Below, in pieces: positions 12,901 to 24,446 of a stretch of 64,000 nucleotides of DNA. The position numbers and the translations under genes are program-made. Location of the stretch: the NCBI GenBank assembly GCA_027422505.1, contig JAPQWV010000673.1, positions 62,001-126,000 of the forward strand. Reading direction: 5' to 3'. The notes under the pieces are model-generated. The model saw only the letters and a list, made by a program, of their open reading frames with translations, was not told the origin of the DNA and searched no databases. The DNA comes from Craterostigma plantagineum (Eukaryota; Streptophyta; Magnoliopsida; Lamiales; Linderniaceae). Numbering within the stretch: the first letter of the stretch is position 1; every line of letters starts with the position of its first letter.

Positions 12901-14059
12901 ATTTCTCAGGGCCCTAGCTTTGGAGATGTAGATGGCGATGGCCACACTGATGTCGTCATTCCAACCATATCTGGGAATATATATGTTCTAAGTGGTAAGG
13001 ATGGATCATTTGTGCGGCCTTATCCTTATAGGACGCACGGTAGGATCATGAATCAAATCCTTCTAGTTGACCTGAGTAAACGTGGAGAGAAGAAAAAGGG
13101 CCTCTCAATTGTTGGCACATCATTCGACGGGTATTTGTACGTCATAGATGGACCCACTTCATGTGCTGACGTCGTTGATATCGGTGAAACATCGTAAGAT
13201 TACTCGAACTTCGATCATTTTTAACATTTTGCCATTCGGCAGTTTGCCTAACATATTTCATTCCTAAATCACAGGTATAGCATGGTTTTAGCCGACAATG
13301 TGGATGGTGGCGATGATCTTGATCTTATAGTTACTACCATGAATGGCAATGTATTTTGTTTTTCAACTCCTTCTCCACATCACCCTCTCAAGGTAGTATA
13401 TGCTGGCCACATTTTGTCTTTTGTCTCCTCTTAGTCGAGCTCTGTAAAAACACAAAATCGGTAATTTCTAGGCGTGGAGATCACCTACTCAAGGGAGAAA
13501 TAACGTAGCACACCGTCATAATCGCCAAGGAATTTATGTCACTCCGTCATCACGTGCTTTTCGAGATGAAGAAGGAAAGCACTTTTGGGTTGAATTTGAA
13601 ATTGTTGACAAGTACAGATTCCCATCAGGCTCCCAAGCACCTTATAATGTCACGGTACATAATTCAATATGCTTTCTCCACCTCTCACGTCATGCAAAAA
13701 TTTACTGAGTCCTTCCATTCTTTTCTTACTTGAAAAACCCACAGGTAAATTTGATGGTTCCTGGTAATTACCAAGGAGATAGAACGATTAGGCAAAACCA
13801 AACATACGATCGCCCTGGTAAGTATCGAATGAAACTACCAACTGTTGGAGTGAGGACTTCTGGCGCCGTATTGGTGGAGATGACCGACAAGAATGGCCTT
13901 TACTTTTCGGATGAGTTCTCTCTTACATTCCATTTATATTATTACAAGCTGCTGAAATGGCTTCTTGTACTTCCAATGCTTGGAATGTTTGGCATCCTCG
14001 TCATCCTTCGCCCGCAAGAAGGAATGCCTTTGCCTTCCTTTTCTCGGAACACCGACTGA
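9936..14059 (+). CDS. DEX1: DEX1, defective in exine formation 1
   Basis: Thirteen exons: 9936-10081, 10275-10385, 10570-10652, 10851-10968, 11053-11210, 11416-11960, 12042-12112, 12316-12572, 12646-12827, 12910-13193, 13275-13392, 13472-13654, 13745-14059. The protein has a signal peptide ([19 protein letters not shown]), FG-GAP/integrin-alpha-like repeats with Ca-binding type loops ([63 protein letters not shown]), and one C-terminal transmembrane helix ([20 protein letters not shown]). In Arabidopsis DEX1 is needed for primexine assembly and pollen wall patterning, with a large extracytoplasmic domain. The large exon 6 encodes a low-complexity acidic insert with [11 protein letters not shown]. 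At exon 10 an upstream AG (after 12886) breaks the frame; the AG ending at 12909 keeps [16 protein letters not shown]. Very strong family match along the whole length. Confidence 0.95.
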
Positions 14060-15314
14060 CTTGTGATTTAGAGCTAATAACATGCACTTGTGTCATTGAA
14101 TAGAAGAAAGAACTGTAATAGTGAGTTACTGAAGGTTTCTTTTTGGCCAGAAACTTAGTTGATGAAGGGCGAAAGCTTATCATGGTCTGTCCCCTTGGAG
14201 CTCATATTTATCTTTTTTTTTTTCCGAATTAATCCTCTTCTTTGAAGCTATGCATAATTGTCTGATCTGATGTATTATGGCGCTTGAAATTCCATCGCAA
14301 TTTGAACTACGTTCATTTATGCTACGTACTTTTCATAGCTTAATTTACATACACACGGTGTAGGAGATTTGAAACTACTACATATTTGTGTAGAACACAA
14401 AGATACAACAAAATTTTCCACCAACGCAAATGTGTATTAGCATGATTTTTAGGTTGACGAACGATGTTTTAGCGGAACGCTAACTAGTTTTTGTAATTTC
14501 CCGATTCCTTTAAAAAAAAAATTCAGTTTTTAAATTAATTAATATTTATATGCTTTATATCACTAGCATAGTAAAATAGGTATCCTTCTATGTTCCTTCC
14601 ATCAGTCAGTAACTGTATCAGTGAAGCGCTCGATGAATGAGGAGAGTCTGGACAATGACGAGGTATTAGAAATCGGTCGGCAGCCTTGGTTCATGTTTTT
14701 CGATGGATCTAAGTTATTTAATTTTGATTGATCGGTTCGTTTCATGGTAGGGTTGTGGAGTGTTTGAGGAAATGCGTGACAAAGGACTCCATAGAAGTAA
14801 TGATGTTTGCGAGCCTCATAAAGGCTGTTCTTTTCGTCTTTGGTTCTTGATATACGTGCCATGGAATGCCTTCACTCTTCTGTGTGAGTTAAGCCATACG
14901 TGATTGAAATTCCTCATTCACTGCACAATACATCCATGCTTTGTTTAGCATTGCGAATTCTCCATTAAAGCATCGGCATTAATATGGTTTTGGTGGTCAT
15001 AGCTCTAACACCAGACTACTAAGCATGATGCAACAGCAGCATCAGCCTGATGTATCAGCTCCAAATATTAGTATTTTGTCTGGAGTTATAACTCAGCGCG
15101 AAATTCGGTTGAAAGCTCGACAAGTTATGATGCTTCCTCGTGTTATACGGTTCGATGAGTAGTAATTTTTCCTCTTGGTAAATCTGTTTTTGGCTGTGGC
15201 ACCATCAGCTTCATTTGCTTGTTGATTTACAACTTGAAATAACTATTTACTCACAGAACTTGCATTCATAAAAGCAAACATGGGTGCTGATGGATTATAT
15301 CCCAAACTTTTTAT
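14060..15314. other. Intergenic with unassigned short reading frames
   Basis: Lies between the tail-to-tail DEX1 and plastid-protein genes. The first part is DEX1 3' flank. From about 14600 to 15165 the composition becomes less AT-rich and holds several plus-strand open stretches, including a 45-codon frame 15025..15162 (starts MMQQQHQPDVSAP) and an open run around 14745-14850. I recognise no family and cannot assemble a spliced gene, so no CDS is claimed. Confidence 0.35.
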
Positions 15315-16197
15315 CTATTTTTTATCATTGACCTCTTGTTCTTCTGCCTCTGTTTTCTTGGTTTCAGATAACATTTTTTGTTCGTAGAAGAGTTGAGAAG
15401 ATAATCCCACAAGAACCGCCCCGAGGATTCCAATCTTTCTCCAGTCTGACGTTGGAGCGATCGAAGCTTCGAAGAGTTCGAAGACTACCAAACCAATCAA
15501 TGCAAGGTATATGTTTCGCCTTACTTCCGATCCAGCACTGTTCGTCGCCGCTTCCCTTATCTTCTCTGCTTCTTCTTTAGCCTTTTCCATATCAATTGGA
15601 CCCTTCTGCCTCAGGTTTTTAAAGAACATCCCTTCATTTCGATCTTTCTCGATTTTATCTTCGAAATCGGTCAACTTCTTCTCACTCTCTTCAATCTCCA
15701 TCTTGTTTAACTCTACGGATTCTTCGAAAGCCTGCATCTTGCTTTCTATGTTCTCCATGATCTGCTCGGTAAAAAAAATAAAAAGCAAAAACTTGTTTAT
15801 TTCTACCAAACTTCAAATTAACCAGCTAATTTAATGACAGGACGTAAAGAACAAGGCGCACCCTGAAACCAGCTTCATCCAATTCTTTGAGAGCGTTTTC
15901 ACCAATCTGATCTATCTCTGCATTGGCTTCTTCGGCAAACTGGGTAAGATATGCCGATCTTTCGTCTAAGTAATCGGTGAGACGAACTTTTTGCGCCTGA
16001 AGCAATGCAATTCTGACCAGTAGCTCTTGCTTTTGAATATCTCCTTCGGGTTTTGGAGATTCTTGATCGGAATCATTCGAATCGTTGGGTTTACAGAAGG
16101 AGATTCTGAGTCTTCTCTTCTTTCGAAGGGAATCTCTCTCGTGGAAGAGACCAATGCTTGGAGTGAAGCATGTTTGAATTGACTTCAGAGATATCAT
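15315..16197 (-). CDS. Probable plastid coiled-coil membrane protein
   Basis: Two exons: 16197..15862 and 15761..15315, joined in phase 0 (GFR|IMENIES); about 260 residues. The N-terminus is basic and poor in acidic residues (MISLKSIQTCFTPSIGLF, then RKKRRLRISFC), typical of a chloroplast transit peptide. The middle is a long charged coiled coil (QKVRLTDYLDERSAYLTQFAEEANAEI to KKLTDFEDKIEKDRNE, given here only by its ends). Two hydrophobic segments follow, NIYLALIGLVVFELFEA and IGILGAVLVGLSSQLFY, and the tail is highly charged. It resembles conserved plant plastid proteins of unknown function; I could not name the orthologue. Plastid targeting is an inference from composition. Confidence 0.7.
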
Positions 16198-16579
16198 AGC
16201 GTTCTGCTGATGGAGTGCTTAAACTGAAAAGGAAAACGGGAAAATAGTAGCGAGAGACTGAAGAAGGTATGTTCGATTTTTGGACCGCATGATACACTTC
16301 ACATTATCTCGTTCAATTATCTGTGTTTCAATTTTGCCGTTTGTTTTCTTTTGCAAATCTGGGAAGACAAAGATTATCTCATGGGCCACTCGTAACGTGT
16401 GCCGTATGTGTAGATTTTTGGCCCATTAAGGGCCCATTTACTGATGCATGGAAGCAAGGGCTAAACCACTTTACAAATTTTTGCCATTTAGTGAAAGAAT
16501 GAATGAAATTAGCATTGAGGTATGCTAGCTAACTTAGACAAGTCATGGCTTTGAACTGAAAACCTGACCTATCTGTTTA
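16198..16579. promoter_or_regulatory. Promoter region of the plastid coiled-coil protein
   Basis: Gap of 382 bp between the start of one minus-strand gene and the 3' end of the kinase gene. It holds GGCCCA/TGGGCC-type motifs near 16383-16440 (site II-like), consistent with a nuclear gene for an organelle protein. No coding sequence seen. Confidence 0.4.
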
Positions 16580-18597
16580 TTACCTAGGAACCATCTCTGT
16601 AATAGTATCAGAATTACCATCCAACTGGTTCGAATTTGAATTTACGGCGCCGATCGATTGCTTGCCTTTGTTCGACGACGACGGCGCAGAAGAGACCCTC
16701 AGACTACTGCGGCCTTCGTCCTCGGACTTGGACGACCTATACAATCCCGGCTCTGAGAGCATCTTCTCATTTAGGCCGACCCCCGGGGACGTCAGCATCT
16801 TCACAACTTGTTTCATGTCTGGCCTGTGCTGAGCGGCCGCCTGCGTGCAAAACAATGCGACTTTCAAGAACCTTACGGCTTCTTCCTCCGGGTATTCCAC
16901 CAGGTCTTCGTCGACGATCTCCAAGAGTCGACCTTCCGTGTACAATTTCCAAGCCTGCACAGACACCGAGAGAATAAAATCCTTACAACTCATTCATGGG
17001 TTTGGTCAAGTGGCTTGCTTGTTGGGAATAAAATCCCCATTTTAGTCCTGTTTTAGAGCCCAAATTCATAATTCCACGGGGTTACACTCTAAAACCAATT
17101 GACAATAGGGGAAGTAGCCCATAAGCTTGTAAACTGAGCATAATTTATCTTCGATGTCGGACTTGAGTTTGCTATCCAACATTGTTGAGTTGGTATTCCA
17201 ACTTGTAGGTCTGATTATAATGATGATTGAATTTGTGATATATTCACTTGACTCCTAGAGTTTAGTCCAATCTTTGGAGAGTGCAACCCAAAGTCATAGC
17301 AGATTGAGCCAGAAGTTTTTTTTTTCAAAAAAACAAAGAGACATACATGCATAGGTGCGCTCATGATTTTATTCTTGGTAGGGAGGGCGTTTTCGTTCGT
17401 TCCGAGGGGTTAATGGACCTTCTAGAACCGCCCCAGTATTAAAAGAGGTAAGTATGCTTACCCATTCGAGGAGAAGCATGTAATCGTCTCCGAAGCCGGC
17501 TTTGCTGCTGCTTTTCCCGCTCACTATCTCGAGCAATAGCACACCGAAGCTATACACGTCCGCCTTCTTCGTGAGCTTTCCGAAGCTTGCGTATTCCGGA
17601 GCAAGATAACCTCTGAAATAAGGAAAACGACATTTTCGAGGATGATTCAACATTTTTTAACGAAAATGATACGAGGAAAAAGACATCAAATATAGCTTAC
17701 AACGTCCCGGCGACTCTCGTGCTGATATGTGTGACGTTGTCGGGGAACAGCTTGGCCAGCCCGAAATCCCCAATCTTGGGAAGGAAGTTCTCGTCAAGGA
17801 GTACGTTGCTGGCCTTTATGTCCCGATGGACGATGCTCGGCTCGGCTTCCTCGTGGAGGAACGATAGGCCGCGCGCCGTGCCGATACATATCGCCGCCCT
17901 CTTAGACCAATCGAGGCGTTCTTGTCCTCCACCGTTCGAACCTGAAGAAAAAAAAAAAAACCTAATATTTTTCGTAAAAGGACCTCACTCGAAAAAAAGA
18001 ATTACTCCCGAAAACCAATTGGTTAGTCGAGAATCTTATAAACCACTAGTAATCTTTTTAATTATCCGACGTGGGACTTGAATTTGACACACAACAGTTA
18101 TTTTAATACCTAGCAAGGCGGTGGCGAGGCTGTTGTTCTCCAAATACTCGTAAACCAATATTCTGTGGGCGTCCTCGACGCAGCAGCCGACGAGCTGTAC
18201 GAGGTTGGGATGGCGGACGGCGGATATCATGTTGAGTTCGGTCAGAAATTCGTTCGTCCCTTGCTTTGATTCCGCCGAAAGGCACTTTATGGCCACTTTA
18301 GTGGTTCCATCCCTTAATACTCCCTTATAGACTACGCCGAAGCCACCTCGGCCTATCTTGTTTGAAGGATGGAAGTGATTCGAAGCTGATCTCAACGAAT
18401 TGTAAGTAAAAAGCCTAACGCTGCTGTTCGTTTCTATACCTGCTAAAAAAAAAAAAAAACCAATCAAGGCTTTTATCAGATTAATAAATGGACAAATCGG
18501 GGCTTCAATTGAACGATTTTGTACTAATCTGCTAACCTTGACCTTCGTTTGCAGTCTCTTCTTCGCTGCGGAAACGGAAACAACAAGAGAAACCCAT
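16580..18597 (-). CDS. Receptor-like cytoplasmic Ser/Thr kinase, CRPK1/At1g16670-like
   Basis: Five exons on the minus strand: 18597-18537, 18439-18110, 17941-17701, 17612-17462, 16954-16580; about 385 residues. The first exon encodes [11 protein letters not shown], with Gly2 and Cys5/Cys6 suited to N-myristoylation and palmitoylation, implying plasma-membrane anchoring without an ectodomain. Kinase motifs in order: [11 protein letters not shown] (P-loop), VAIKCL (VAIK Lys), [13 protein letters not shown] (catalytic loop, RD type), DFGLAKLF (DFG), [11 protein letters not shown] (APE), [11 protein letters not shown]. The C-terminal tail is Ser/Asn-rich. The exon pattern and motifs match the family that includes cold-responsive protein kinase 1. 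In that family the kinase phosphorylates 14-3-3 proteins during cold signalling; whether this copy is the orthologue is not decided here. Confidence 0.87.
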
Positions 18598-20292
18598 TTA
18601 ATCCTTTATGTGTGTATCCTTTATTAGTCAGAGCTGCAAAGATTAATCAAAAACACAATTAATTCACTGCCCGACATAGAGAGAGACTATAACGGCGAGA
18701 AAGTAAGAAAGAAAGAAACGACAAAAGAATGTACCTGAAGAAAGAAAGACACTGTGTATTGTATATTCTTAGGATTTACGAACCTATGCGTGCGTACAGA
18801 CAAGACAACTAACTCTACATGTGCGGACACATAGGTCGGGCTGGGGGTGTCTATGTATATATATATATATACACACTTGCTTCTTTTTAAATATAATATC
18901 TATCTACCTTTTGGGAATGGAAGAGTTGACGATAAGATAGAAAGAGGCGAAAGTATTACCGAGCTTGACGGTTTGTACGCTTTTCAACGTCTACGAAGTT
19001 ACTTTGTTTTTCTTTTTTATTGTTTATTATCTCTCTCTGTCCCATTTAATTCTTATCAAAGATTAATGGGCACGGAGCTTAAGAAATTACATTATTTTAC
19101 TTTTAATGTATAGAGAGAGAAAACTTTTAGTGGGCATACAAATTAAGAACTTTTTTTTTAATATAAATTGTGTAATTAGTTTAATTATTGGAATAATTTT
19201 TTACCAAAATAGAAAGATGGAAAGAAATAAGTGGGACGGAATAGTACATGAATGATTAACGACGCCTAGATATAGCAAACCTACGACAAAGTCGCACGAC
19301 TCTTTCAGACGCCCTAGCCAAGTCCCAACATAATGTATAATATGATTTATATATTGAAGTTGACCTGGTAAATATGGGATGGGTAAACGCGTTTGTTCCC
19401 TTTTGTTCCCAAGATTTTCAAATATCGTCTAGAATATAATACAAAACCGCATATATAATCAAATATCTTTCTATTATATTAAAAGAGGCTTCTAAATTGA
19501 TTTTGTGTGACAGCCACAAATTACCATTCACCTAATTTTAATATTATCATCATTACATCCTTAAATTATTTTTTAATTTCTTAAAAATAATATAAAATTA
19601 ATCCCAACATATTAATTTCACCTATTAAATTTAAAATAAGTAATATTATTGATTTATATAGTTAAGCACGCTAATCGGGACTAGTAATAAATAATACTTC
19701 AAGACTCAAAGTCGAGACGCTTCAGTTGTTTTTCACAGTAAACTTAATATTACAGAGTAGGATCGATTTTAAATCTTAACGCAGTCAACAGTGCACACCG
19801 GCTATTTCAGGTTCGCACGCCCTTATTGACTATTGATTTAGTATGAAGTCAACGTTGAACATTACCGGTAGTTTCGGTAGCCAAACAAAGAGGTAATAGT
19901 GCGATGTCGTCACTATTCTCTAGTCTATTCTCAGCTTCTTTTTTTTCTTCGAAGGATAATTCTCTACTTTAGCTAATCGATTGGTCGCCGATCGCTTGGT
20001 GTGTAAAGCTTATCTCTTCTTAATCATCTGCATAATCTTGTTTCTCGGACCGTGTTGTAGCTTGAATTTGACTCTGGCTGCTGTATCTTTGCGCTTATTT
20101 TGCAAGTGAAAAGTTTGCTTTCTCATGTTCTTCCCCTTGTTTGATTTCATCTAGGTCTGTGAGGTTTATGTGTCGATATATCTCATTTTTGTCTCGTAAT
20201 TAAATCTATGTTGCAGCGTCTGATTTTAGAAAAAATTCTACTCGCAGTCCATGTGTTCGACGTTATGCTGACATGTGTTTTGACTTGTAGAA
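18598..20292. other. Intergenic: kinase promoter, possible short Helitron, HMGB leader
   Basis: No coding sequence recognised. Contains a (TA)n run near 18855-18871, a possible 215-bp Helitron-like insertion (19470-19684, listed separately) and, from about 19900, what looks like the transcribed leader of the HMG-box gene: the ATG at 20293 is preceded by a TTGTAG acceptor at 20285-20290, so a 5' UTR intron is likely. Confidence 0.45.
19470..19684 (+). mobile_element. Possible short non-autonomous Helitron
   Basis: Starts TCTATTATATTAAAAGAGGC, which resembles plant Helitron (ATREP-type) 5' ends, and ends ...AATCGGGACTAG followed by T, matching the CTAG 3' terminus. No target duplication is expected for Helitrons. 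Against the call: the base before TC is T rather than the usual A, and I could not define a clean 3' hairpin. It is AT-rich and has no coding capacity. Confidence 0.4.
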
Positions 20293-21310
20293 ATGAAAAC
20301 TGGGAGCAGAAGCAAAGGGCCTACGAAGAAGGAAACGAAAGAATCATTGAAGCCTGTTGATGATCGGTTTGTTCTCTTAGTTTTTATTTATATGAGCATC
20401 AAGCTTCTTGAATCCTGAATGTACCATTTCTTCTTCCCAGGAAAGTTGGGAAAAGGAAAGCTCCCGCCATTAAAGCAGACAAGGGGAAATCAAAGAAGGA
20501 AAAGACGGCGAAGAAAGACCCCAACAAGCCCAAGAGGCCTCCTAGTGCCTTCTTTGTTTTCCTGTATTAACCTAACCGGGGTTCTTGTTCGTGTATATAG
20601 GATTACTGACTGGTAGTTCTGCTTGATCTAAGTTTCCTCGGATACTTATAATTGCAGCGAGGAGTTTCGGATAACTTTCAAGAAGGAAAACCCCGACGTC
20701 AAGGCTGTCTCAGCTGTATGAATTTCAATCGAAAAGTTATCTAGCTTCAGACAGTGAGTGGTTTATATTGTATTCTTCGAACATGTTTGTCTTTAGGTTG
20801 GAAAAGCAGGTGGAGAGAAATGGAAATCCATGACTCAAGCTGTAAGTGCAAATTCTTTATAGCAATTTGATGGGTTTAGCTACTATATTGTAGTAAGAAG
20901 TACGGAATCTTTGTGTTTTTTCTTCGCAGGAAAAAGCGCCATATGAGGCGAAAGCCCAGAAGCGTAAGGCTGAGTATGAAAAACAGATGAATGCCTACAA
21001 TAAGAAGCAGGTTAGTAGAGGAATCTCTCTGTTGTCTCTAAATTCAATTCCATTACCTCTTCTCCATTCTTTAAATTGCAGAACTAACTTCATTTTAAAC
21101 TTATAGGAGAGCTCTGCTGATGAAGGCGATGAAGGATCCGAGAAATCGACCTCCGAAGTTCACGCGTCCGAGGATGAGGAGGTCCGTTTAATCGCTTAGC
21201 CATTGCTTCGAACTATTTCAAAAGATTAAATTTTGATTGAGTATTTCATTGTTTTCTATGGGCAGGACGACGATGAAGAAGCAGATGACGACGACGACGA
21301 TGATGAATGA
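20293..21310 (+). CDS. HMG-box chromatin protein, HMGB1/2/3-like
   Basis: Seven exons: 20293-20366, 20441-20563, 20658-20715, 20797-20841, 20930-21010, 21107-21181, 21266-21310; about 166 residues. A basic N-terminus is followed by one HMG box, starting DPNKPKRPPSAFFVFLEEFR and continuing through AVGKAGGEKWKSMTQAEKAP to EYEKQMNAYNKKQ. The C-terminus is a short acidic tail (DDDEEADDDDDDDE). Basic arm, single box and acidic tail are the plant HMGB layout: a nuclear DNA-bending architectural protein. The box reads FVFLEEFR where most plant copies I recall have Met before EEFR, because the codon is split CT|C at an intron; the splice is otherwise clean. Tail-to-tail with the CAX gene. Confidence 0.93.
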
Positions 21311-21595
21311 AGTAGTATGTACTGTAATGTCTTCATTTTGCCAGCCAATGTCAATATATAGTGGCTTTCGTAGTTTTTAACAAGTATGCATCTAAATCTT
21401 TGTACTATCGAACAGAAACGTAAGGATTCTAAGTTTTATCGATTCTTGGTAATATCCAGGATACCACTTTCGATTTTATTGCAAGACGACAAAAGTGATA
21501 CGCTCCTTCTATTGCAGGGATAGAAAAGAAACAAAATTAGTAAATAAGAACGGGGAAAGCAAGCAAGCTGTCATCGTCTTCAAGTGGAGAGGGAT

Positions 21596-24235
21596 TTACA
21601 GTTTCAAGTCAACTGTAGCTGCAGGAAATATGTGTTAAAATCTTGTCAATAAGTCGAAATTATACGTAACGATTATACGTATAAATACGCATTTATTTTG
21701 TATATGCTAACAATTACCAGTCGACGGCGGTCTGAAGACGAAAAAGCACGCCCCGATGACAAGGTAGCACAGCACGAGAACCATTCCCTTCATGTAGTGA
21801 GAAGTTCCATCCTGTAAGAAGTTTTTTCATCCACTATTTCAGTGAAGAAATCATCATCAAGAAAGAAAAAAGCCGAAAGGAATCATTTTTCTTTTTTCTT
21901 TTTACCTGCAGTGCGAACGTCGTGATGAGTATCGACATAGCGAGTGCGCTCGTTTCGAGCATATCGAACCCTAAATCCATTTCTATCCCGACCATCCACG
22001 AAACTATTACGCTCAATGGAATCTGATTAAAAAAATGCCAAGTTTTTTCGAAATGTGGTTATATACGTTAGTTAGCGAAATTCCAGCGAGCGGTTGGCCC
22101 GACGATGACGATGATGATCTTACCACGAACGTTGCGATTTGAGTCGCAGAGCCCAAAGAGACTCCTAAAGTTATATCCTTCAACAAAACTCATCATCTAT
22201 CAGTATCCATAATTAGTTTTTCTTTTTTTCTCTATTATTGCCATTAACCAAATTCTTTTACCAGTTTGTCCTTAAATGCGAATATGACTGCCCCGGCGTG
22301 TTCGGCCGCGTTCCCGACTATGGGAAGAAGGATTACGCTGATGAAGCTAATCGACAATCCCCAAGAATCCGATGCATCCTACACAAAAACCAATCGCAAT
22401 CATTATTGAACTTACGACACATATCTCAACATTAATTTAAGCCCGGAAAGAATATATATGCTTATACTTCGATCGTCGATACAACGTATTCGGAGAGAAG
22501 AGCTACAACGGCAGTCATCGAAACCAACCAAGAAATTCCGCTCCAAAGACTAACTGCTGCAACTTCGTTCGATCCACCGTTATTATTGACATCGTCTTCT
22601 CCTTCTTCTTCTTCTTGTTTACCCTGGAAAATCAATATATGTGATCTGTTTTTTTTTTTTAAATAATCTTTATGTTTATATGTATACTCACGTGGGGCGC
22701 TTCGAAAAAGTGGCGATGAGTCCATAGCTGGAAAATGAGGTAAGATATGTACCCGACGAGCATGACGATGGAACTCGCCCTCGATAAATAAAGCGCGGCG
22801 ACGGCCGACGATTTATTGTTAGGAGATTTTAATACGGCGTATTTAAACGTCGAAGGCAACACATGGCAAAGCAGACCAAGAAATAGAAGCAAGGAGTTGA
22901 CATCTGCTTGTTTCTGTAATATGTAGAAACGTCACACATGATAATATATGGTATCAAGATTTAATTAACAAATGCAGTAAAAAGCATGGACTGATTGATT
23001 AGTTAATACGATGATTTTATTACCCTGTCGAACGTTTGTTTCTTGGATATATTTGCAATGCCTCCGAATAAAAGAGATGTCCCAAGGACTAAGAGGAGGT
23101 TAGAGAGTATAGAGCCAAGAAGAGAATACTTTACGACGTCAACTTTGTGGTGAATTAAGGCGAATACAGCTATTATGAGCTCTGTTGCATTTCCACACGT
23201 TGCGTTCAAAAGCCCTCCAACTGCAAAGTATAAATGAAATTTATTTATGGAAAAGCAATAGTATTATAATGTCATTATGCAACATATCAATGGACTATTC
23301 TTTAACTCAATATTGCGAATCACATTAAGTATACTTGCATGTTATTACGACAAGAAACGTCGTCCAAGCTGAAGGTATTGAATTCTTGTGCAGAGAAGAA
23401 TGGCTACCACGTGTTTTACATGCATGTCATGACCCTCTACGTGGCGCAATTTATCAATTATTAATTACATATCTAAGAAAATGGAAGGAAAGGAAAATAC
23501 ACACACATATGACATATATATATGTATATATGTAGACGTAACTCGACACACCTGTTGGGCCTGTGTAGACAGCAATTTGCCTGCAAGTTTATTACAAATA
23601 AAAGAGAAATAAAGCTGTTAGCTCTATCGTCGTCTCTCTCCTTGTATGAATTTATGAATGATCACACATTCACAAATAACAAAAACAAAAATATATAGTG
23701 TTACAAAAGAATTTAATAATATAATTCAACCACTCACTCTGTCAGAAAACTGATCCGTTCGGCAAGAGGCACGAGACTGATCAAGCTCAAACCGAAAACC
23801 CATGGCTGTTTCAAGAAAACACCACAGTCCACATGCAATGAAAGCTGATCGCTCATTATTAACTTTCCATGTAACTACAAATAAAAGATAAAGAAAAGGC
23901 GAAGGAAGAAGAAGAAAGGAGAAGCCCTTTTAGTTCATCATCGTAGTACTTACTCGTCCGAAATGGCAGAACTGAGCAGCAACAGCAAACGGTATAACTA
24001 AGAACAAAACAGAAAGCTTCGTTCCCAACAAAACGTCTTGAAGATTCTCCAGAAAATTCTTCAAAAACACGCATCGACCATTCTTCGATATGAGGGTAAG
24101 CTCAGATTTCTTGCGAAGAGCAGATGCAGACAAGTGATGGGCTGTTCCTCCGCCGCCGGCGCCGCCGTGTCTCGTCTCCTTGGTCAGTGCCTTGTGTCCA
24201 TTTTCGAGAAGCCAAGCCTCTGGCGAAGCAGCCAT
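21596..24235 (-). CDS. CAX: Vacuolar cation/proton exchanger (CAX)
   Basis: Eleven exons on the minus strand: 24235-23954, 23805-23738, 23580-23552, 23220-23024, 22913-22692, 22623-22468, 22378-22262, 22177-22124, 22022-21906, 21811-21718, 21618-21596. About 445 residues with eleven likely membrane helices. The two conserved alpha-repeat motifs are present: [17 protein letters not shown] and [17 protein letters not shown], each with the essential Glu. Between them lies the family's acidic cytosolic loop ([10 protein letters not shown]). The N-terminus holds a regulatory-type extension ([10 protein letters not shown]). CAX proteins use the tonoplast proton gradient to load Ca2+, and sometimes Mn2+, into the vacuole. 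The last exon adds only seven codons; reading through its donor would instead stop within three codons, so the exact C-terminus is the weakest part. Confidence 0.93.
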
Positions 24236-24415
24236 GTTCGTTGATAATATTATTTCTTGCCTTGATTATTATTTATTATATGAATCTATTACATATACAA
24301 TTTCCTTTCTACAGCTTAATCTTGTCTGTTTTTGGCTTATATGACGATATAGTGATGACCTCCTTCTCGCGTCGTGTGGAGGCGTTAGTTTCTTGTATAT
24401 TTTTAGACACAGAAA

Positions 24416-24446
<31 letters not shown>

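Noticed and set aside
12887..12909. Upstream acceptor for DEX1 exon 10 (AG at 12885-12886)
   Set aside because: It breaks the frame of the following FG-GAP repeat; the AG at 12908-12909 keeps it.
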